Part shown: positions 50,617 through 60,909 of the stretch, piece by piece
Numbering within the stretch: position 1 is the stretch's first letter
How the letters are laid out: each line of letters starts with the position of its first letter
Source of the DNA: Proteus hauseri ATCC 700826
Lineage (GTDB): Bacteria > Pseudomonadota > Gammaproteobacteria > Enterobacterales > Enterobacteriaceae
NCBI RefSeq assembly: GCF_001654965.1
Contig: NZ_LXEV01000021.1
Coordinates: 124,001 to 188,000 of the forward strand
Reading direction: 5' to 3'
Length of the DNA stretch: 64,000 nucleotides
Notes under the pieces: generated by a model
Seen by the model: only the letters and a program-made list of their open reading frames with translations
Database searches by the model: none
What the model was told of the DNA's origin: nothing
Translations under genes and position numbers: made by a program

Positions 50617-51636
50617 ATGTCAGGCAAATTGCGACTGTTAATTTCTGATTCTTACGATCCTTGGTTTAACCTTGCCGTTGAAGAGTGTATTTTTAGACAA
50701 ATGCCCGCAGAACAACGAGTTTTATTTCTTTGGCGTAATGATAATACTGTGGTTATTGGCCGCGCTCAAAACCCTTGGAAAGAGTGTAATACACGTAAGA
50801 TGGAAGACGATGGTGTGAAATTAGCGCGTCGTTCAAGTGGTGGTGGTGCGGTTTTTCATGACTTGGGAAATACGTGTTTTACCTTTATGGCCGGTAAACC
50901 GGAATATAATAAAACTGTTTCAACGCAAATCATTCTTGATGGGCTAGCAAAAGCAGGAATTAATGCGATAGCTTCAGGGCGTAATGATTTGGTCGTTTCT
51001 CATAATGATGGTGAGCGAAAAATATCAGGCTCTGCTTATAAAGAAACTAAGGATCGTGGTTTTCATCACGGTACATTATTGATTAATGCGGATTTATCGC
51101 GCTTAGCAAATTATCTCAATCCAGATCCTAAAAAGCTTCAAGCTAAAGGCATTACTTCTGTGCGTTCCAGAGTAACAAATATTATTGAATTAAAGCCTGA
51201 GATAACGCACGAGCTACTTTGTAAAACAATTACTGAAAGTTTTTTTGAATATTATGGTGAAACAGTGGATGCAGAAATCATCTCACCACAAAAATTACCT
51301 GATTTACCTGGATTTGCTGAGACATTTGCGAAACAAAGTAGTTGGGAATGGAACTTTGGGCAAGCGCCCGCATTTTCTCATTTACTTGATAATCGTTTTA
51401 AATGGGGTGGTGTTGAGCTTCATTTTGATATTGAACGTGGCAATATTATTAAAAGTCAGATCTTTACAGATAGTTTAGATCCAGCACCTTTAGAAGTACT
51501 TTCTGAAATGTTAGTAGGGCAACGCTATTCGACAGATTCACTAAAAAAGCTTATTGAGCGACTGAAGATAGAGTTTCCACAAAACAGTATTGAGTTAGAT
51601 GAGCTTAAACAGTGGTTAATAAGTGCAATTGCCTAA
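50617..51636 (+). CDS. lplA: Lipoate-protein ligase A
   Basis: 339-aa cytosolic enzyme that activates free lipoate with ATP and attaches it to E2 and GcvH lysines. [20 protein letters not shown] is the lipoate-binding motif and the Lys in [19 protein letters not shown] is catalytic. It closely follows E. coli LplA (338 aa). Own terminator at 51661. Its location beside nlpC and the hmu locus is lineage-specific. Confidence 0.97.
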   Translation: MSGKLRLLISDSYDPWFNLAVEECIFRQMPAEQRVLFLWRNDNTVVIGRAQNPWKECNTRKMEDDGVKLARRSSGGGAVFHDLGNTCFTFMAGKPEYNKTVSTQIILDGLAKAGINAIASGRNDLVVSHNDGERKISGSAYKETKDRGFHHGTLLINADLSRLANYLNPDPKKLQAKGITSVRSRVTNIIELKPEITHELLCKTITESFFEYYGETVDAEIISPQKLPDLPGFAETFAKQSSWEWNFGQAPAFSHLLDNRFKWGGVELHFDIERGNIIKSQIFTDSLDPAPLEVLSEMLVGQRYSTDSLKKLIERLKIEFPQNSIELDELKQWLISAIA

Positions 51637-51660
51637 AACCAATGATAGTTAAATCAGATA

Positions 51661-51700
51661 AAAAAACCAGTCTTTGTATTAGTACAAACGCTGGTTTTTT
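51661..51700 (+). terminator. Terminator of lplA
   Basis: AAAAAACCAG/CTGGTTTTTT outer arms with an inner TTTGTA/TACAAA stem. A-run and T-run on the two sides make it able to act in both directions, so it may also serve the convergent regulator gene. Confidence 0.88.
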
Positions 51701-51729
51701 ATGTGATAGTAGCGGGTGACAAAATATTT

Positions 51730-52098
51730 TTAGTGATCCTGACATGACATAAAGCAATGAGTATCAGGCATTTGACCATTTTCTCTAAACTTAGCTGGCG
51801 TAGTATTAAAATGCTTTTTAAAGATACGAGTAAATGTTGCTTGAGAACTAAAGCCATACATTAAAGCAATATCCAAAATAGGCATCTCTTTTTCTTGTAA
51901 TGATTTAGCCGCTTCTAATAAACGACGTTTACGAACATATTCGCCTAAAGTACAACCTTTAAAATCTTTAAAGATACGTTGCAAGTGCCACTTAGAGTAA
52001 CCACTTTTATTTGCAATCGTATCAATTTTTATGCCTTCGTTTCGCTGTAACTGCGTTTCCAGCCATTTAAGAATATCATTAACGACATTTTCAGCCAT
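51730..52098 (-). CDS. MarA/SoxS/PqrA-like AraC-type activator
   Basis: 122-aa single-domain AraC regulator with two helix-turn-helix units (about 25-47 with the AnkSGYSKWHLQRIF-like helix, and 75-98 with IALMYGFSSQATFTRIF). Size and sequence are those of MarA, SoxS, RamA and the Proteus PqrA group, which raise efflux and redox defence and cause multidrug resistance. The ATG at 52098 has GGGAGG four bases upstream. No sensor domain, so control is by transcription: a Fur-box match lies at 52216. Neighbour to the hemin operon, transcribed in the same direction but after that operon's terminator. Confidence 0.88.
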   Translation of the reverse strand: MAENVVNDILKWLETQLQRNEGIKIDTIANKSGYSKWHLQRIFKDFKGCTLGEYVRKRRLLEAAKSLQEKEMPILDIALMYGFSSQATFTRIFKKHFNTTPAKFRENGQMPDTHCFMSCQDH

Positions 52099-52215
52099 AA
52101 AACCTCCCACAAATAAGGTGGGGACACAGTGCCCAATTAATAGAATAGTAACGTATGTTATTTATAACCTATTTTAAGCATGGGGAGAATAACTGGTAGG
52201 CAAAAAGTGCTTTTT

Positions 52216-52234
52216 GTTATTGATAATCATTATC
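52216..52234 (-). promoter_or_regulatory. Fur box upstream of the MarA/SoxS-like regulator
   Basis: GTTATTGATAATCATTATC matches the Fur consensus at 17 of 19 and contains the perfect palindrome TGATAATCATTATCA. It lies 118 bp before the regulator start, and no other gene start is near on either strand. Confidence 0.75.
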
Positions 52235-52546
52235 ACAGCGATAGGAAAAAACAATAAGTAGTCTAATAAAGATAGTTAGTGAGCCGTTTTGATAAATAAT
52301 ATTAATTTCATCGACTTTTATTTTATTGAATTTATTAAATTATTTTCAATTTTAATGCACTGTTATGGTTATAAATTATGATATTGTTATATTATAATGT
52401 TTAAATCATAAGCTAATCATTGATTAAGGTGTATTTAAAAGTCAATTTACTTAATTGTAGGAGTAAATATATAGTTTAATTATTCTAATCAATTTTCGTA
52501 GAGTTACTTATGGTGAAAAACTTAATTAAATATGTACTTATTATAT
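52235..52546. other. AT-rich intergenic region between regulator and hmuV
   Basis: No supported gene. A 12-codon frame (52510-52548) has poor context. I checked for a Fur-repressed RyhB-type sRNA next to the Fur box and did not see its conserved core. Confidence 0.4.
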
Positions 52547-52586
52547 AAAAAAACCATTACTTAAGGTGAGTTTTAAGTAATGGTTT
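52547..52586 (-). terminator. Terminator of the hmu operon
   Basis: Minus-strand arms AAACCATTACTTAA/TTAAGTAATGGTTT with an eight-base loop and a T-run. Thirty bp after the hmuV stop. Confidence 0.88.
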
Positions 52587-52617
52587 AGAGTATTAACGTT
52601 TTATTGCTTCTATGGTA

Positions 52618-53412
52618 TTAGGGACGCAAAAAAACTTGGGGATGTGATAATTCAGGGTGAATACCAACATTTACATCAGCACCATACCAACTTTGAATAT
52701 TATCAGCAGTTAATACTTCAGTAGGTGTTCCTTCGCAAGCAAGTTTACCTTGATGTAATAATAAGATCCTATCGGCATAAAGTGACGCTAAATTAAGATC
52801 GTGAAGCACACAGCACACCATTAAATTTTGAGTTTTTGCCAGTTGTTTTAATAATCGTAAGCTATGTTGCTGGTGGTAGAGATCTAACGCAGATGTTGGC
52901 TCATCAAGAAACAATGCGGCCTTTTGAGGAGAAGGATGCCATAGCTGTGCAAGTACTCTAGCAAGCTGTACACGTTGCTGTTCACCTCCTGATAATTGGC
53001 GATAGTCTCGATTTTTAAATTTTAAACAATCTGTTTGTAGCAGAGCGGTTTCTACAGCGATTTGCTTATTTTGTTGTCCATGAGGCGTTCTTCCCATAGC
53101 GACAACCTCTTCGACAGTAAATGAAAATGAGAGTTGGCTATTTTGGCGCATTACAGCACGATTTTGTGCTAATGCTCGGCTATTCCACTGTGTGTATGTT
53201 TTGCCTTTAAAATAGCATTCGCCTTGAGTTGGTGAAGTATATCCCGTTAATAAACGTAATAAGGAGGATTTACCAGCACCATTAGGCCCAATGATGGCAA
53301 CTAATTCACCACTATCAAGTGATAACGAAACATCATTAATAATTGTTTTATTACCAATTTGATAGGCCAGGTTTTTTCCATAAAGTAGTGGCATTTTTTC
53401 TAATGGTTTCAT
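52618..53412 (-). CDS. hmuV: Hemin ABC transporter ATPase HmuV
   Basis: 264-aa ABC ATPase: Walker [10 protein letters not shown], signature LSGGEQQR, Walker [13 protein letters not shown] and His in VLHDLNLAS. Energises hemin import through HmuU. The ATG at 53412 overlaps the hmuU stop (TAATG); the frame is open upstream to 53448 but that start has no support. Last gene of the operon. Confidence 0.94.
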   Translation of the reverse strand: MKPLEKMPLLYGKNLAYQIGNKTIINDVSLSLDSGELVAIIGPNGAGKSSLLRLLTGYTSPTQGECYFKGKTYTQWNSRALAQNRAVMRQNSQLSFSFTVEEVVAMGRTPHGQQNKQIAVETALLQTDCLKFKNRDYRQLSGGEQQRVQLARVLAQLWHPSPQKAALFLDEPTSALDLYHQQHSLRLLKQLAKTQNLMVCCVLHDLNLASLYADRILLLHQGKLACEGTPTEVLTADNIQSWYGADVNVGIHPELSHPQVFLRP

Positions 53413-54413
53413 TACATTCGTCCTGCTGGTTGTCTTAATATAAGCCAAAGGAAATAGGGACCTCCGATTAATCCTGTAATTAATCCAACAGGTATTTCAG
53501 CAGGAGAAACTAATGTTCTTGATAAAGTATCAGCAGCAAGTAAAAGTGTTGCGCCACCTAAAATAGTGGCTGGAAGTAGCCAAACATGATTACTACCTAT
53601 TCTCATACGTATAAGGTGTGGTACAACTAATCCAATAAAACCGATCACTCCACTTAGTGCGACGGCACAGCCAATAAGAATGGCGCTCAGCAGCAAAAGA
53701 ATAAACTTAGTTCTTCTTACATTTAATCCTAAATAATGTGCTTCTTCATCACCCAATTGGAGTAAGTTTAGTTTATGACTTTGCCAACAGGCTAAAATAC
53801 TAACAGGAATGATCACTAGAGTGGCTATAGAGAGTGTTTTCCAATCAATCTGACTAAGAGATCCCATCATCCATAATGAAAACTGGCGAAGTTGTTGATC
53901 AGTACTGATATAACTTAATACACCAATAAAAGACATGCAGAGCGCATTTATCGCGATCCCTGCCAATAATAATCGAGCTAAATTACCATCACTTAATTGA
54001 TGAAGAGAAAAAATAATCATAGCGACAATTAGGCCACCAATAAATGCAGCAATAATATGGCTATAAAAAGAGAATGCGGGAGAAAAAGAAAATGGCAAAA
54101 TAATAACGATAGCGACCATTAAAGCGGCGCCACTGCTAATACCAAGAAGACCCGGATCGGCAAGTGAATTTCTAAATAAACCTTGCATTATTGCGCCAGA
54201 AATAGCTAATGCGCCGCCGACAAGAATAGCTAATAAGACACGAGGCAAGCGAATATCTAGCCAGATTTGCCATTCCATATCATCAAAAGACTTATGCCAA
54301 AGTGTATTAAATGAGAGCGCTAAGGCTCCACTATTGACAGAAATTAAGGTAACCACGGTAAGTAATAGCAATAAAGCAAGAATACCTACCCACGGAGAGC
54401 GAAAATGAACCAT
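53412..54413 (-). CDS. hmuU: Hemin ABC transporter permease HmuU
   Basis: 333-aa FecCD-family permease, about ten membrane segments. [47 protein letters not shown] and [15 protein letters not shown] regions are diagnostic for the family. Paralogue of BtuC at 40589. One-base overlaps with hmuT and hmuV show tight coupling. Confidence 0.93.
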   Translation of the reverse strand: MVHFRSPWVGILALLLLLTVVTLISVNSGALALSFNTLWHKSFDDMEWQIWLDIRLPRVLLAILVGGALAISGAIMQGLFRNSLADPGLLGISSGAALMVAIVIILPFSFSPAFSFYSHIIAAFIGGLIVAMIIFSLHQLSDGNLARLLLAGIAINALCMSFIGVLSYISTDQQLRQFSLWMMGSLSQIDWKTLSIATLVIIPVSILACWQSHKLNLLQLGDEEAHYLGLNVRRTKFILLLLSAILIGCAVALSGVIGFIGLVVPHLIRMRIGSNHVWLLPATILGGATLLLAADTLSRTLVSPAEIPVGLITGLIGGPYFLWLILRQPAGRM

Positions 54414-55228
54414 TATTGCTCCAATGCTTGACGAATTTGATGCATTACTTCTGGTGTAGAAAGTGTAAAGCCCAGTAGTCCCATATCATTAACAACCACG
54501 TAGTGTTTATTTTTACCTGCCGGTGTGTATTTTATGCCGGGTAATTCCCACAATTTATCTATTCCACCAATGGTTTTAAGCCCTTCGGTGGTGACTAATA
54601 AAATATCGGGTTGGCTAGCAATAACACCTTCTTGAGAGAGAGGACGATAGCTAGTAAAACCTTGCATGGCATTTTTCCCTCCCACTAGTGTAATTATGGT
54701 ATCAGCTGCGGTATTTTGTCCGGCAGCCATTGGAACAACACCACCATGACTCATAATATAAATCACTTTTTTATCTATCGGTGTTGTTGGAATTTTAGCT
54801 ATAGCTTGATTAAGCTTTTGTTTTAATTGATTACCTTCTTCTGTTTTATTGAGTAAGTCAGAAATAGTTTCTATTTTTTGGTTAATGGCTTCTAAACTGT
54901 GTATTCCTGTTATCGTTTTTACGGGTACACCAGCTGCTTTAATACGACGTAAAGCAAGTGATGGACGAGCTAACTCACTGGTAATAATCAAGGTTGGTTT
55001 TACAGAAAGAATACCTTCAGGGCTTAACATACGCATATAGCCAACATCAGGAAGCGCTTTAACACTTTCAGGTACTAAGCTTGTGCTATCGCGGGCAATA
55101 ACTTGTTCGCCAGCACCCAGTGCAAAAACAATTTCTGTAATATCACCACCAATAGTTACGATACGTTCAGCCGCAGATGTTGTAACGGTAGTAAGTAAAC
55201 ACAGGGTGAATAGAAGCCATTTTTTCAT
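54413..55228 (-). CDS. hmuT: Periplasmic hemin-binding protein HmuT
   Basis: 271-aa cluster A-II solute-binding protein. Signal peptide 1-19 (cleaves near TTSA-A). RIVTIGGDITEIVFALG at the N-terminus and the Tyr in DVGYMRMLSPEG are the heme-ligand region of HmuT/ShuT. Delivers hemin to HmuUV. Fifteen bp after hmuS. Confidence 0.93.
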   Translation of the reverse strand: MKKWLLFTLCLLTTVTTSAAERIVTIGGDITEIVFALGAGEQVIARDSTSLVPESVKALPDVGYMRMLSPEGILSVKPTLIITSELARPSLALRRIKAAGVPVKTITGIHSLEAINQKIETISDLLNKTEEGNQLKQKLNQAIAKIPTTPIDKKVIYIMSHGGVVPMAAGQNTAADTIITLVGGKNAMQGFTSYRPLSQEGVIASQPDILLVTTEGLKTIGGIDKLWELPGIKYTPAGKNKHYVVVNDMGLLGFTLSTPEVMHQIRQALEQ

Positions 55229-55243
55229 TAGTTTATTCTCCGA

Positions 55244-56293
55244 TTACACAATTTTGGCGAGAGTATTCACTTGTTCACGCCATTGTTGTTGCTCCGCGGT
55301 TCCTTCAGTACGTTGTCCATAAAGTTGAGCAATTTGCTGACCTTTGTTATCAAAGATCTCTAGGCTAGTAACAAAACCATCTTGGGTTGGTTTACGAGTG
55401 ATCCAGCTTTCTGCAATTTCGCTTTCGATAACATGTAATGTAAATGCAGGATTAAAGACGTTAATCCAGACTTGATCACTATTTTCAAACTGATGAGGTA
55501 CTAAGCGGTCTATCGTACCCGTAAAAATTTGCACACAACCACGGCTACCAACAAAGATCATAATTTCATTTTGGGCTTCTTTGGCCTGTTCTAATAATGT
55601 TTTTAGTGCACTATTGTCTACTTGGTATGCTAAATCATCGCTAACGGCTTTAAAGGCTTGTTGACGGCTGAGATTGTGTTCTTTTAATAATTTGAAAAAT
55701 TGATGTACATCTGTCATTGAACGCCATTGTTGATCAAGTTGTTGAGCGAGTTCGTCATTTACAGGAGTATCAGTAAAAGGTTCGACAGGGATGATATCTA
55801 AGACTGGGTTTTCTTCTGATAAAAACATTTGAATAAGCGCTTCCCACTCATCCATATTGGTATTATCAGTGACGTAAACTTTATGTAATGCATCACCATG
55901 CATATCAAAAAACTGAATACTATGGCGAGGGCCTTTGGCAGTTTCTTCAGTTAATGAAAAAATACTTTTCCAGTAAGAGAAAAAGAAACGTAAATCAAGT
56001 TCATGAGGGTTGAGGATCAATCCTGCGTGATCATTAAAACGTGCATTGGTATATTCACCAAGATGCTCATGAACGGCGATATCGTTCCGAGTAATGGCTT
56101 TTACTTCACCGACTTTACCTAATGCAGTTAGAAGATCACGTACATCATTACGTAGACGTTTTGCATCATGACCAACACGAGCATGGGTTAGTTGTGCTTC
56201 GCTAACATTTAAATAAGCGGCTAAATCACGAGCATAAGGTGCTTTTTTATCCGCTTTTGCTTGCAGGTAGCTCTCATAAAGAGATGTATTCAC
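55244..56293 (-). CDS. hmuS: Hemin-degrading/transport factor HmuS
   Basis: 349-aa cytoplasmic heme-handling protein of the HemS/ChuS family, built of two similar halves (about 20-175 and 195-345). The conserved heme ligand His lies in the DNHAGL-like segment (ARFNDHAGLILNPHELDLR gives the local context). Members bind heme and, in ChuS, cleave it to release iron. Between hmuR2 and hmuT. Confidence 0.92.
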   Translation of the reverse strand: MNTSLYESYLQAKADKKAPYARDLAAYLNVSEAQLTHARVGHDAKRLRNDVRDLLTALGKVGEVKAITRNDIAVHEHLGEYTNARFNDHAGLILNPHELDLRFFFSYWKSIFSLTEETAKGPRHSIQFFDMHGDALHKVYVTDNTNMDEWEALIQMFLSEENPVLDIIPVEPFTDTPVNDELAQQLDQQWRSMTDVHQFFKLLKEHNLSRQQAFKAVSDDLAYQVDNSALKTLLEQAKEAQNEIMIFVGSRGCVQIFTGTIDRLVPHQFENSDQVWINVFNPAFTLHVIESEIAESWITRKPTQDGFVTSLEIFDNKGQQIAQLYGQRTEGTAEQQQWREQVNTLAKIV

Positions 56294-56328
56294 AGAAACT
56301 CCTATTATATTGTTTATTTTAGTAATAA

Positions 56329-58356
56329 TTAAAACTGATAACTCATTAGTACTTTTGCGTTACGACCTTCTTGGGGAATACCAGCAGAAGAGTAGTAAGT
56401 TTTATCAAAAGTATTACTAAGTACTATCGATGTTGTTAGTCCTTTAAGAGAGGCATCACCTTCATATCGAAGATAAAAATCGTTAACGGCATAACCTGCT
56501 TGTTGATTATTGGCAGGCCGGTTAAAACGGTTTGTTTTCGTAAAATCTGTATGTTTGGTAAATTGGCCTAACCAACCGACAGAAATGTGTGAGCTTGGTA
56601 TTGGTATATCAAAACGGTTTGTTAAAGTATCTGGTTCAACTGAGATGATAGATGCATTTGTTGCATTATCTTTCCCTTTTGTATGGTTATAGGCTAAGTC
56701 CCAATTAAAGTAGCGCGACTCATAATTCATAGAAACATCCCAACCCCAAATAGTTGCTCTTGAAATATTTGCAGATTGTGTATATCCCTGAAATATCGCG
56801 ACATCTGCATCAATATAATCTTTTGCTCGTGTATTGAAATGGGCGATTTTAATTTTCAGATTATCATTATTAGATAATACGTCGTCGAATTGAAAACCGA
56901 ATCCGTATTCAGTTGTTGAATTGGTTTCGGGTTTTAAATTAGGATTTGGTCGCCAATAGTTAGTAGGTGCACCAGGGAAGGGGGCATCAAAATGTTTTGA
57001 GTCGTTATACATTTCACCCAAAGTCGGGGCGCGAAAAGCTTGTGAATAAGACGAATAAAGCATTAGCCAATCTGTTGGCGTAACGCTGATAGCGCCTTTT
57101 GATGACCATTTATTGGCGCTGATATCATCATAACGATCATTTTGGCTTTTATATTTGTCAAAACGTGTACCAATTATTAATGAAACAGGTAGATCACGTA
57201 GTGTCATTTCATCTTGCAGCCAACCAGACATAAAACGAATATCTGCTTGAGGAAAACTTTCTGTATTTTGGCTAGGGTTCTGTTTTTGTTTGTAAATTTC
57301 ACTACCATAAGTAAAACTATGAGCAGCAAAACTATGTAATCCAAGATTTGAGCGATTTTCTAGTTTTATGCCATAAGTCTTTTGTTGACGACCTTCGAGT
57401 CCGTTTTGTGTTGTTTTTGCATTAATATCAATTTCACTGTAATAAGCCTGCGTTTTCACATTTAGCCAAGGTGAATTTGCAGGATTATATTGATAGGTAA
57501 TTTGCCCATCTTTTTGAGTTGTTGTTCGATCAGTTTGTACATTAGCCGTAGAGGCGTTACTTGCGATTTGAGGATTTTTAGGTTGATTAGTATCGTTATG
57601 GTAATAGCGTAATTGCCCACTCAATGAGTTTTCATTATCAATAAGCCAACGACCTTTTGATAAAAGATTAAATACTGTTTCATCGTTTTGAGCACGATAG
57701 CCACCGCCATAACGAATATCACCTTTATCACGAGCCGAAAAAGCGATAAGTCCATCTAAATTATCTTGGCGGCCAAAAGCAGTAACACCAAAACCTTGGC
57801 TATGCTGTGCTGTATTACCTAAACCAATAACTCGAACACCACCACGTTCATTTTGTGATAATAAGTCACTTGCATTAACTGTGTCATAAGCTATAACGCC
57901 ACCTAATGCGCCACTGCCATATAATAAAGCAGAGGGGCCTCTAATCACTTCAACTTGTTTAATAAGTAATGGGTCAATAAAAATACTGTCTATATGTCCT
58001 GTATCAGTTCCTTGGCGTATACCATCTACCAGCGTCAAAATGCCATTTTTATCATATCCACGCATACTAATAGTTTCTCCATTAGTACGTCCTGCACCAG
58101 AGATAGAAACGCCTGGTAAATGGCGAAGCAATTCTGTAGCGCTGCCTGCTGTTTCTGATAATGCGGTATTATTTTTAATTACCGTAGACATCATCGGAAG
58201 TGAGAAGCTATCTCTTTCATTACCTGTCGCATAAACCGTAAGGACTTCTGTTTTTTTCTCTGTATTCGTTTGCTGTATTTCTTGCGCGGTTGCATAACTA
58301 GATGAAATCGCTAATGCAAGCAAACTGAACTTGATAAAACGAGGTGACTGAGACAT
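56329..58356 (-). CDS. hmuR2: TonB-dependent hemin receptor HmuR2
   Basis: 675-aa outer-membrane receptor. Signal peptide 1-24, TonB-box-like EVLTVYAT, plug domain (about 50-165, VSISGAGRTNGETISMRGYD and GPSALLYGSGALGG) and 22-strand barrel ending NAKVLMSYQF. The heme-receptor signatures FRAP (AFRAPTLGEMY) and NPNL (NPNLKPE) flank a His (SKHF). In P. mirabilis HmuR2 is the main hemin receptor and affects urinary tract fitness. Which of the two receptor genes carries which number is by operon order. Confidence 0.92.
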   Translation of the reverse strand: MSQSPRFIKFSLLALAISSSYATAQEIQQTNTEKKTEVLTVYATGNERDSFSLPMMSTVIKNNTALSETAGSATELLRHLPGVSISGAGRTNGETISMRGYDKNGILTLVDGIRQGTDTGHIDSIFIDPLLIKQVEVIRGPSALLYGSGALGGVIAYDTVNASDLLSQNERGGVRVIGLGNTAQHSQGFGVTAFGRQDNLDGLIAFSARDKGDIRYGGGYRAQNDETVFNLLSKGRWLIDNENSLSGQLRYYHNDTNQPKNPQIASNASTANVQTDRTTTQKDGQITYQYNPANSPWLNVKTQAYYSEIDINAKTTQNGLEGRQQKTYGIKLENRSNLGLHSFAAHSFTYGSEIYKQKQNPSQNTESFPQADIRFMSGWLQDEMTLRDLPVSLIIGTRFDKYKSQNDRYDDISANKWSSKGAISVTPTDWLMLYSSYSQAFRAPTLGEMYNDSKHFDAPFPGAPTNYWRPNPNLKPETNSTTEYGFGFQFDDVLSNNDNLKIKIAHFNTRAKDYIDADVAIFQGYTQSANISRATIWGWDVSMNYESRYFNWDLAYNHTKGKDNATNASIISVEPDTLTNRFDIPIPSSHISVGWLGQFTKHTDFTKTNRFNRPANNQQAGYAVNDFYLRYEGDASLKGLTTSIVLSNTFDKTYYSSAGIPQEGRNAKVLMSYQF

Positions 58357-58382
58357 GCAGATGGATCTCCGTAGATTTTAAT

Positions 58383-58399
58383 GGGCTGCTAAGCAGCCC
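58383..58399. repeat. Perfect hairpin between the two receptor genes
   Basis: GGGCTGCT-A-AGCAGCCC, in the 70-bp gap between hmuR1 and hmuR2. No T-run on the minus strand, so a processing or attenuation element is more likely than a terminator. Confidence 0.6.
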
Positions 58400-58426
58400 T
58401 TTGTTATGTAAATCATTGCTCTTTTT

Positions 58427-60625
58427 CTACCAGTGATAACTGACGGACATTTTTATATTTCGTCCTTCTTTTGGCACACCCATCGCTGAGAAATACTCAT
58501 AATTAAAGGCGTTAGCGAGTACTAAAGCAGCTTGGATATTTTTATTTTTTTGCGATAGATAACTGATTGAAAAATCGTGAATGCCATAGCCTGGATATTG
58601 TTGAATAAGCTCTTGCATTCGGTTTGTTGTTTTTCCTTTTACATGCGGTGCGCGACCCTTATGAGTTCCTTTATTGTCTGTCGCACTCGCAAATTGTCCT
58701 GACCAAGTTAATGTAAATGGTGTTTTGATAACGGGAATAGAAATAAAGGTTGTTAGTATTTCAGGGCGAACTGGCGAGATAGTTTCGTGTGTCGTTAACT
58801 CAAGGGTTTTAGTACGGTTATAGTTTAAACCCATTGAAAAATAAGGGTGTGTATAACGTAAACTAATATCAATACTATCAATTAATGCTTTAGGGATATT
58901 GAAAGCTTGTAAGTTAAGCATTCCTGCTAGCGATTTTTCATGCCAAGGGCCATAAGTGATATAGTCTTTTGAGACCGTATCAAAATAAGCGGCATTTATA
59001 GATAACTTATCTTGTTTTGTGAGTAATTCTTGAAATACAAGTTGACCGCCATATTCCCAAGTCCTATTTTTTTCAGGTTTTAAATTAGGATTAGGTACCC
59101 AGTGTGCTGATGTTGTACCAAAAAAGCCCATTCGCATTTTAAAATGCAGAGAATCATTAAACATTTCACTAAGAGTTGGGGCTCGGAAAGCAGTTGAATA
59201 TGAGGTATAAAGTTGCAACCAATCTGTTGGTGAAAAAGTTAATTTTACGTTTTCTGATGTTCCTTGATAGCTTGCTTTATGTTTTGATGCAATTAGTTGA
59301 TTAGATTCAAATTTTTTAAAAAATGAATTGAGTTCTTCATGAGGATTATTTTGGTAATAGTGATAGCGAATACCTGCCGTTAACGAAAGAGGAAGTAACG
59401 GTGTGCTAAGTGTATTTTGCAACCAACCTGCAGCATAATTCATTTGGGCTAAAGGAAAGTTTTTTGCTTTTTCATTGGATGTCATTTTCTGTTGGTAAGT
59501 TTCAGTACCAACAATAAATGAATGCTTGATGATATTTAGATAATCAGCATAAGCTTGGTTTTCTAATTTCAAACCATAAGTCATTTGCGTACGATTTTCA
59601 TCAACACCCATCTTTCCCATCTCATTATTTTTTAATTGGTTTTCTGTTAATGAGGTATCGGTTAAAAATAGTTGGTTTATATCAAACTGAGAATAATAAA
59701 GATGCGTTGTGAGATCTAACCATGAATTTGTTTCTGGTGCGTAATGATGAGTAATGGCGTAATTTTTTTGCTGTGTGTGACGAATGACTTGGTTACTGTC
59801 ATTTTTACCATACCCCCCCATTCGATGTAATACTTCACGCTGTTCACCATGATTATCGTAATAACGAGCAGAAAAAATAAAAGTTTGGTTTTCTGTTGGA
59901 TATAAATAGGCTTTAACAAAAACGTTTTTAACGTGTTCGTGATTAGCCATTTTTTCGCCATTAGCAAGACGAATAGGTCCACGTTGGCGTTGACTATAAG
60001 CGATTAAACCTTCTGCAATATCATGCCTAGCAGCAATAATACCGCCATAAGTAAAGTGTTTATCGGCAGATGAAACAGAAGTAAATAATTTAGCACTGAG
60101 ATTTTTATCTTGAGTAAGTAGTGAATGAGGATCGATAGTTTGAAATGACACTACTCCTCCCATTGCGCCTTCACCATCTAATACGGCGGATGAACCATGT
60201 TTAACTTTAACGCGCCGTATAAGGGCAGGGTCGATAAAGACGCCTCCCAAATTGTTCATAGTATTTTCAAGAGGTTGCTGAATACCATCAACTATTATTT
60301 TTACGCCTTTTTGATCATAGCCACGTATAAGAATATTGGCGCCATTTGTTACACCAGTACCTGATAACGTGACACCTGCAACTTCTTTTAGCATTTCACC
60401 CGTTGTAGAGGCGGTTTGAGCTTTAGCTGAGATGGTATCAATTGTTGAATGAAATTCGTGATTTTTGTTTTGTGTTGAGCTAATAACAGTGAGAGTGTCC
60501 TTGTCACTATTTTTAAGCTGTGTAATGTGTGCAAAGGTAATAGGGGTATATAACAGACAAAATGCTGTTGCTATCCCTGTAAATTTAAAATGATTTTTCA
60601 GCATGCACATACTATAAATATCCAT
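58427..60625 (-). CDS. hmuR1: TonB-dependent hemin receptor HmuR1
   Basis: 732-aa paralogue of HmuR2. The signal peptide follows MLKNHFKFTG (cleaves near ITFA-H), TonB-box-like DTLTVISS, plug with VTLSGTGVTNGANILIRGYD, and barrel ending NIKMSVSYHW. FRAP (AFRAPTLSEMFND) and NPNL boxes and the His in SLHF are kept, so hemin binding is expected. The extracellular loop after FNDSLHF is longer and Met/Phe-rich. AAGGA six bases before ATG 60625 decides that start. Tandem duplication with hmuR2 followed by divergence is the likely history. Confidence 0.92.
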   Translation of the reverse strand: MDIYSMCMLKNHFKFTGIATAFCLLYTPITFAHITQLKNSDKDTLTVISSTQNKNHEFHSTIDTISAKAQTASTTGEMLKEVAGVTLSGTGVTNGANILIRGYDQKGVKIIVDGIQQPLENTMNNLGGVFIDPALIRRVKVKHGSSAVLDGEGAMGGVVSFQTIDPHSLLTQDKNLSAKLFTSVSSADKHFTYGGIIAARHDIAEGLIAYSQRQRGPIRLANGEKMANHEHVKNVFVKAYLYPTENQTFIFSARYYDNHGEQREVLHRMGGYGKNDSNQVIRHTQQKNYAITHHYAPETNSWLDLTTHLYYSQFDINQLFLTDTSLTENQLKNNEMGKMGVDENRTQMTYGLKLENQAYADYLNIIKHSFIVGTETYQQKMTSNEKAKNFPLAQMNYAAGWLQNTLSTPLLPLSLTAGIRYHYYQNNPHEELNSFFKKFESNQLIASKHKASYQGTSENVKLTFSPTDWLQLYTSYSTAFRAPTLSEMFNDSLHFKMRMGFFGTTSAHWVPNPNLKPEKNRTWEYGGQLVFQELLTKQDKLSINAAYFDTVSKDYITYGPWHEKSLAGMLNLQAFNIPKALIDSIDISLRYTHPYFSMGLNYNRTKTLELTTHETISPVRPEILTTFISIPVIKTPFTLTWSGQFASATDNKGTHKGRAPHVKGKTTNRMQELIQQYPGYGIHDFSISYLSQKNKNIQAALVLANAFNYEYFSAMGVPKEGRNIKMSVSYHW

Positions 60626-60699
60626 AAAAATTCCTTGTATATGGAGTTCTTTAGCTGGCTGCCTAAAAGATTAGGTGGCTTGCAAGTTATTGTTAAAAA

Positions 60700-60882
60700 C
60701 TATTTTGTCAGGATTAATTTTCCTGCTTTGGTTTGACGTAGTTGATATAACTCTCCGCTGTGTTGAATATAAACCACACCATTTTCACCCAATAATTCAA
60801 AGCTATTGATAGATTGAATTATTGAAGAACAATCTTCACGTTTTAATAAAGAGTTCGTTAAATTATCTGTTTTTTTATTCAT
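60700..60882 (-). CDS. hemP: Hemin uptake protein HemP
   Basis: 60-aa small protein; the C-terminal region SFELLGENGVVYIQHSGELY followed by QLRQTKAGKLILTK is the HemP/HmuP signature. HemP homologues boost expression of the hemin receptor after or along with iron derepression. The ATG at 60882 is preferred: a longer frame to 60936 would translate the Fur box. First gene of hemP-hmuR1R2STUV; in E. coli its counterpart ydiE is also beside aroH. Confidence 0.92.
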   Translation of the reverse strand: MNKKTDNLTNSLLKREDCSSIIQSINSFELLGENGVVYIQHSGELYQLRQTKAGKLILTK

Positions 60883-60909
60883 CAGGTAGTTAAGGATGAT
60901 AAGGGTTAT

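Noticed and set aside
52235-52546. RyhB-like sRNA downstream of the Fur box
   Set aside because: The conserved RyhB core and a plus-strand terminator with T-run are absent.
52510-52548. Twelve-codon frame upstream of the hmu terminator
   Set aside because: Too short, poor ribosome site and no leader-peptide logic with a downstream attenuator in its direction.
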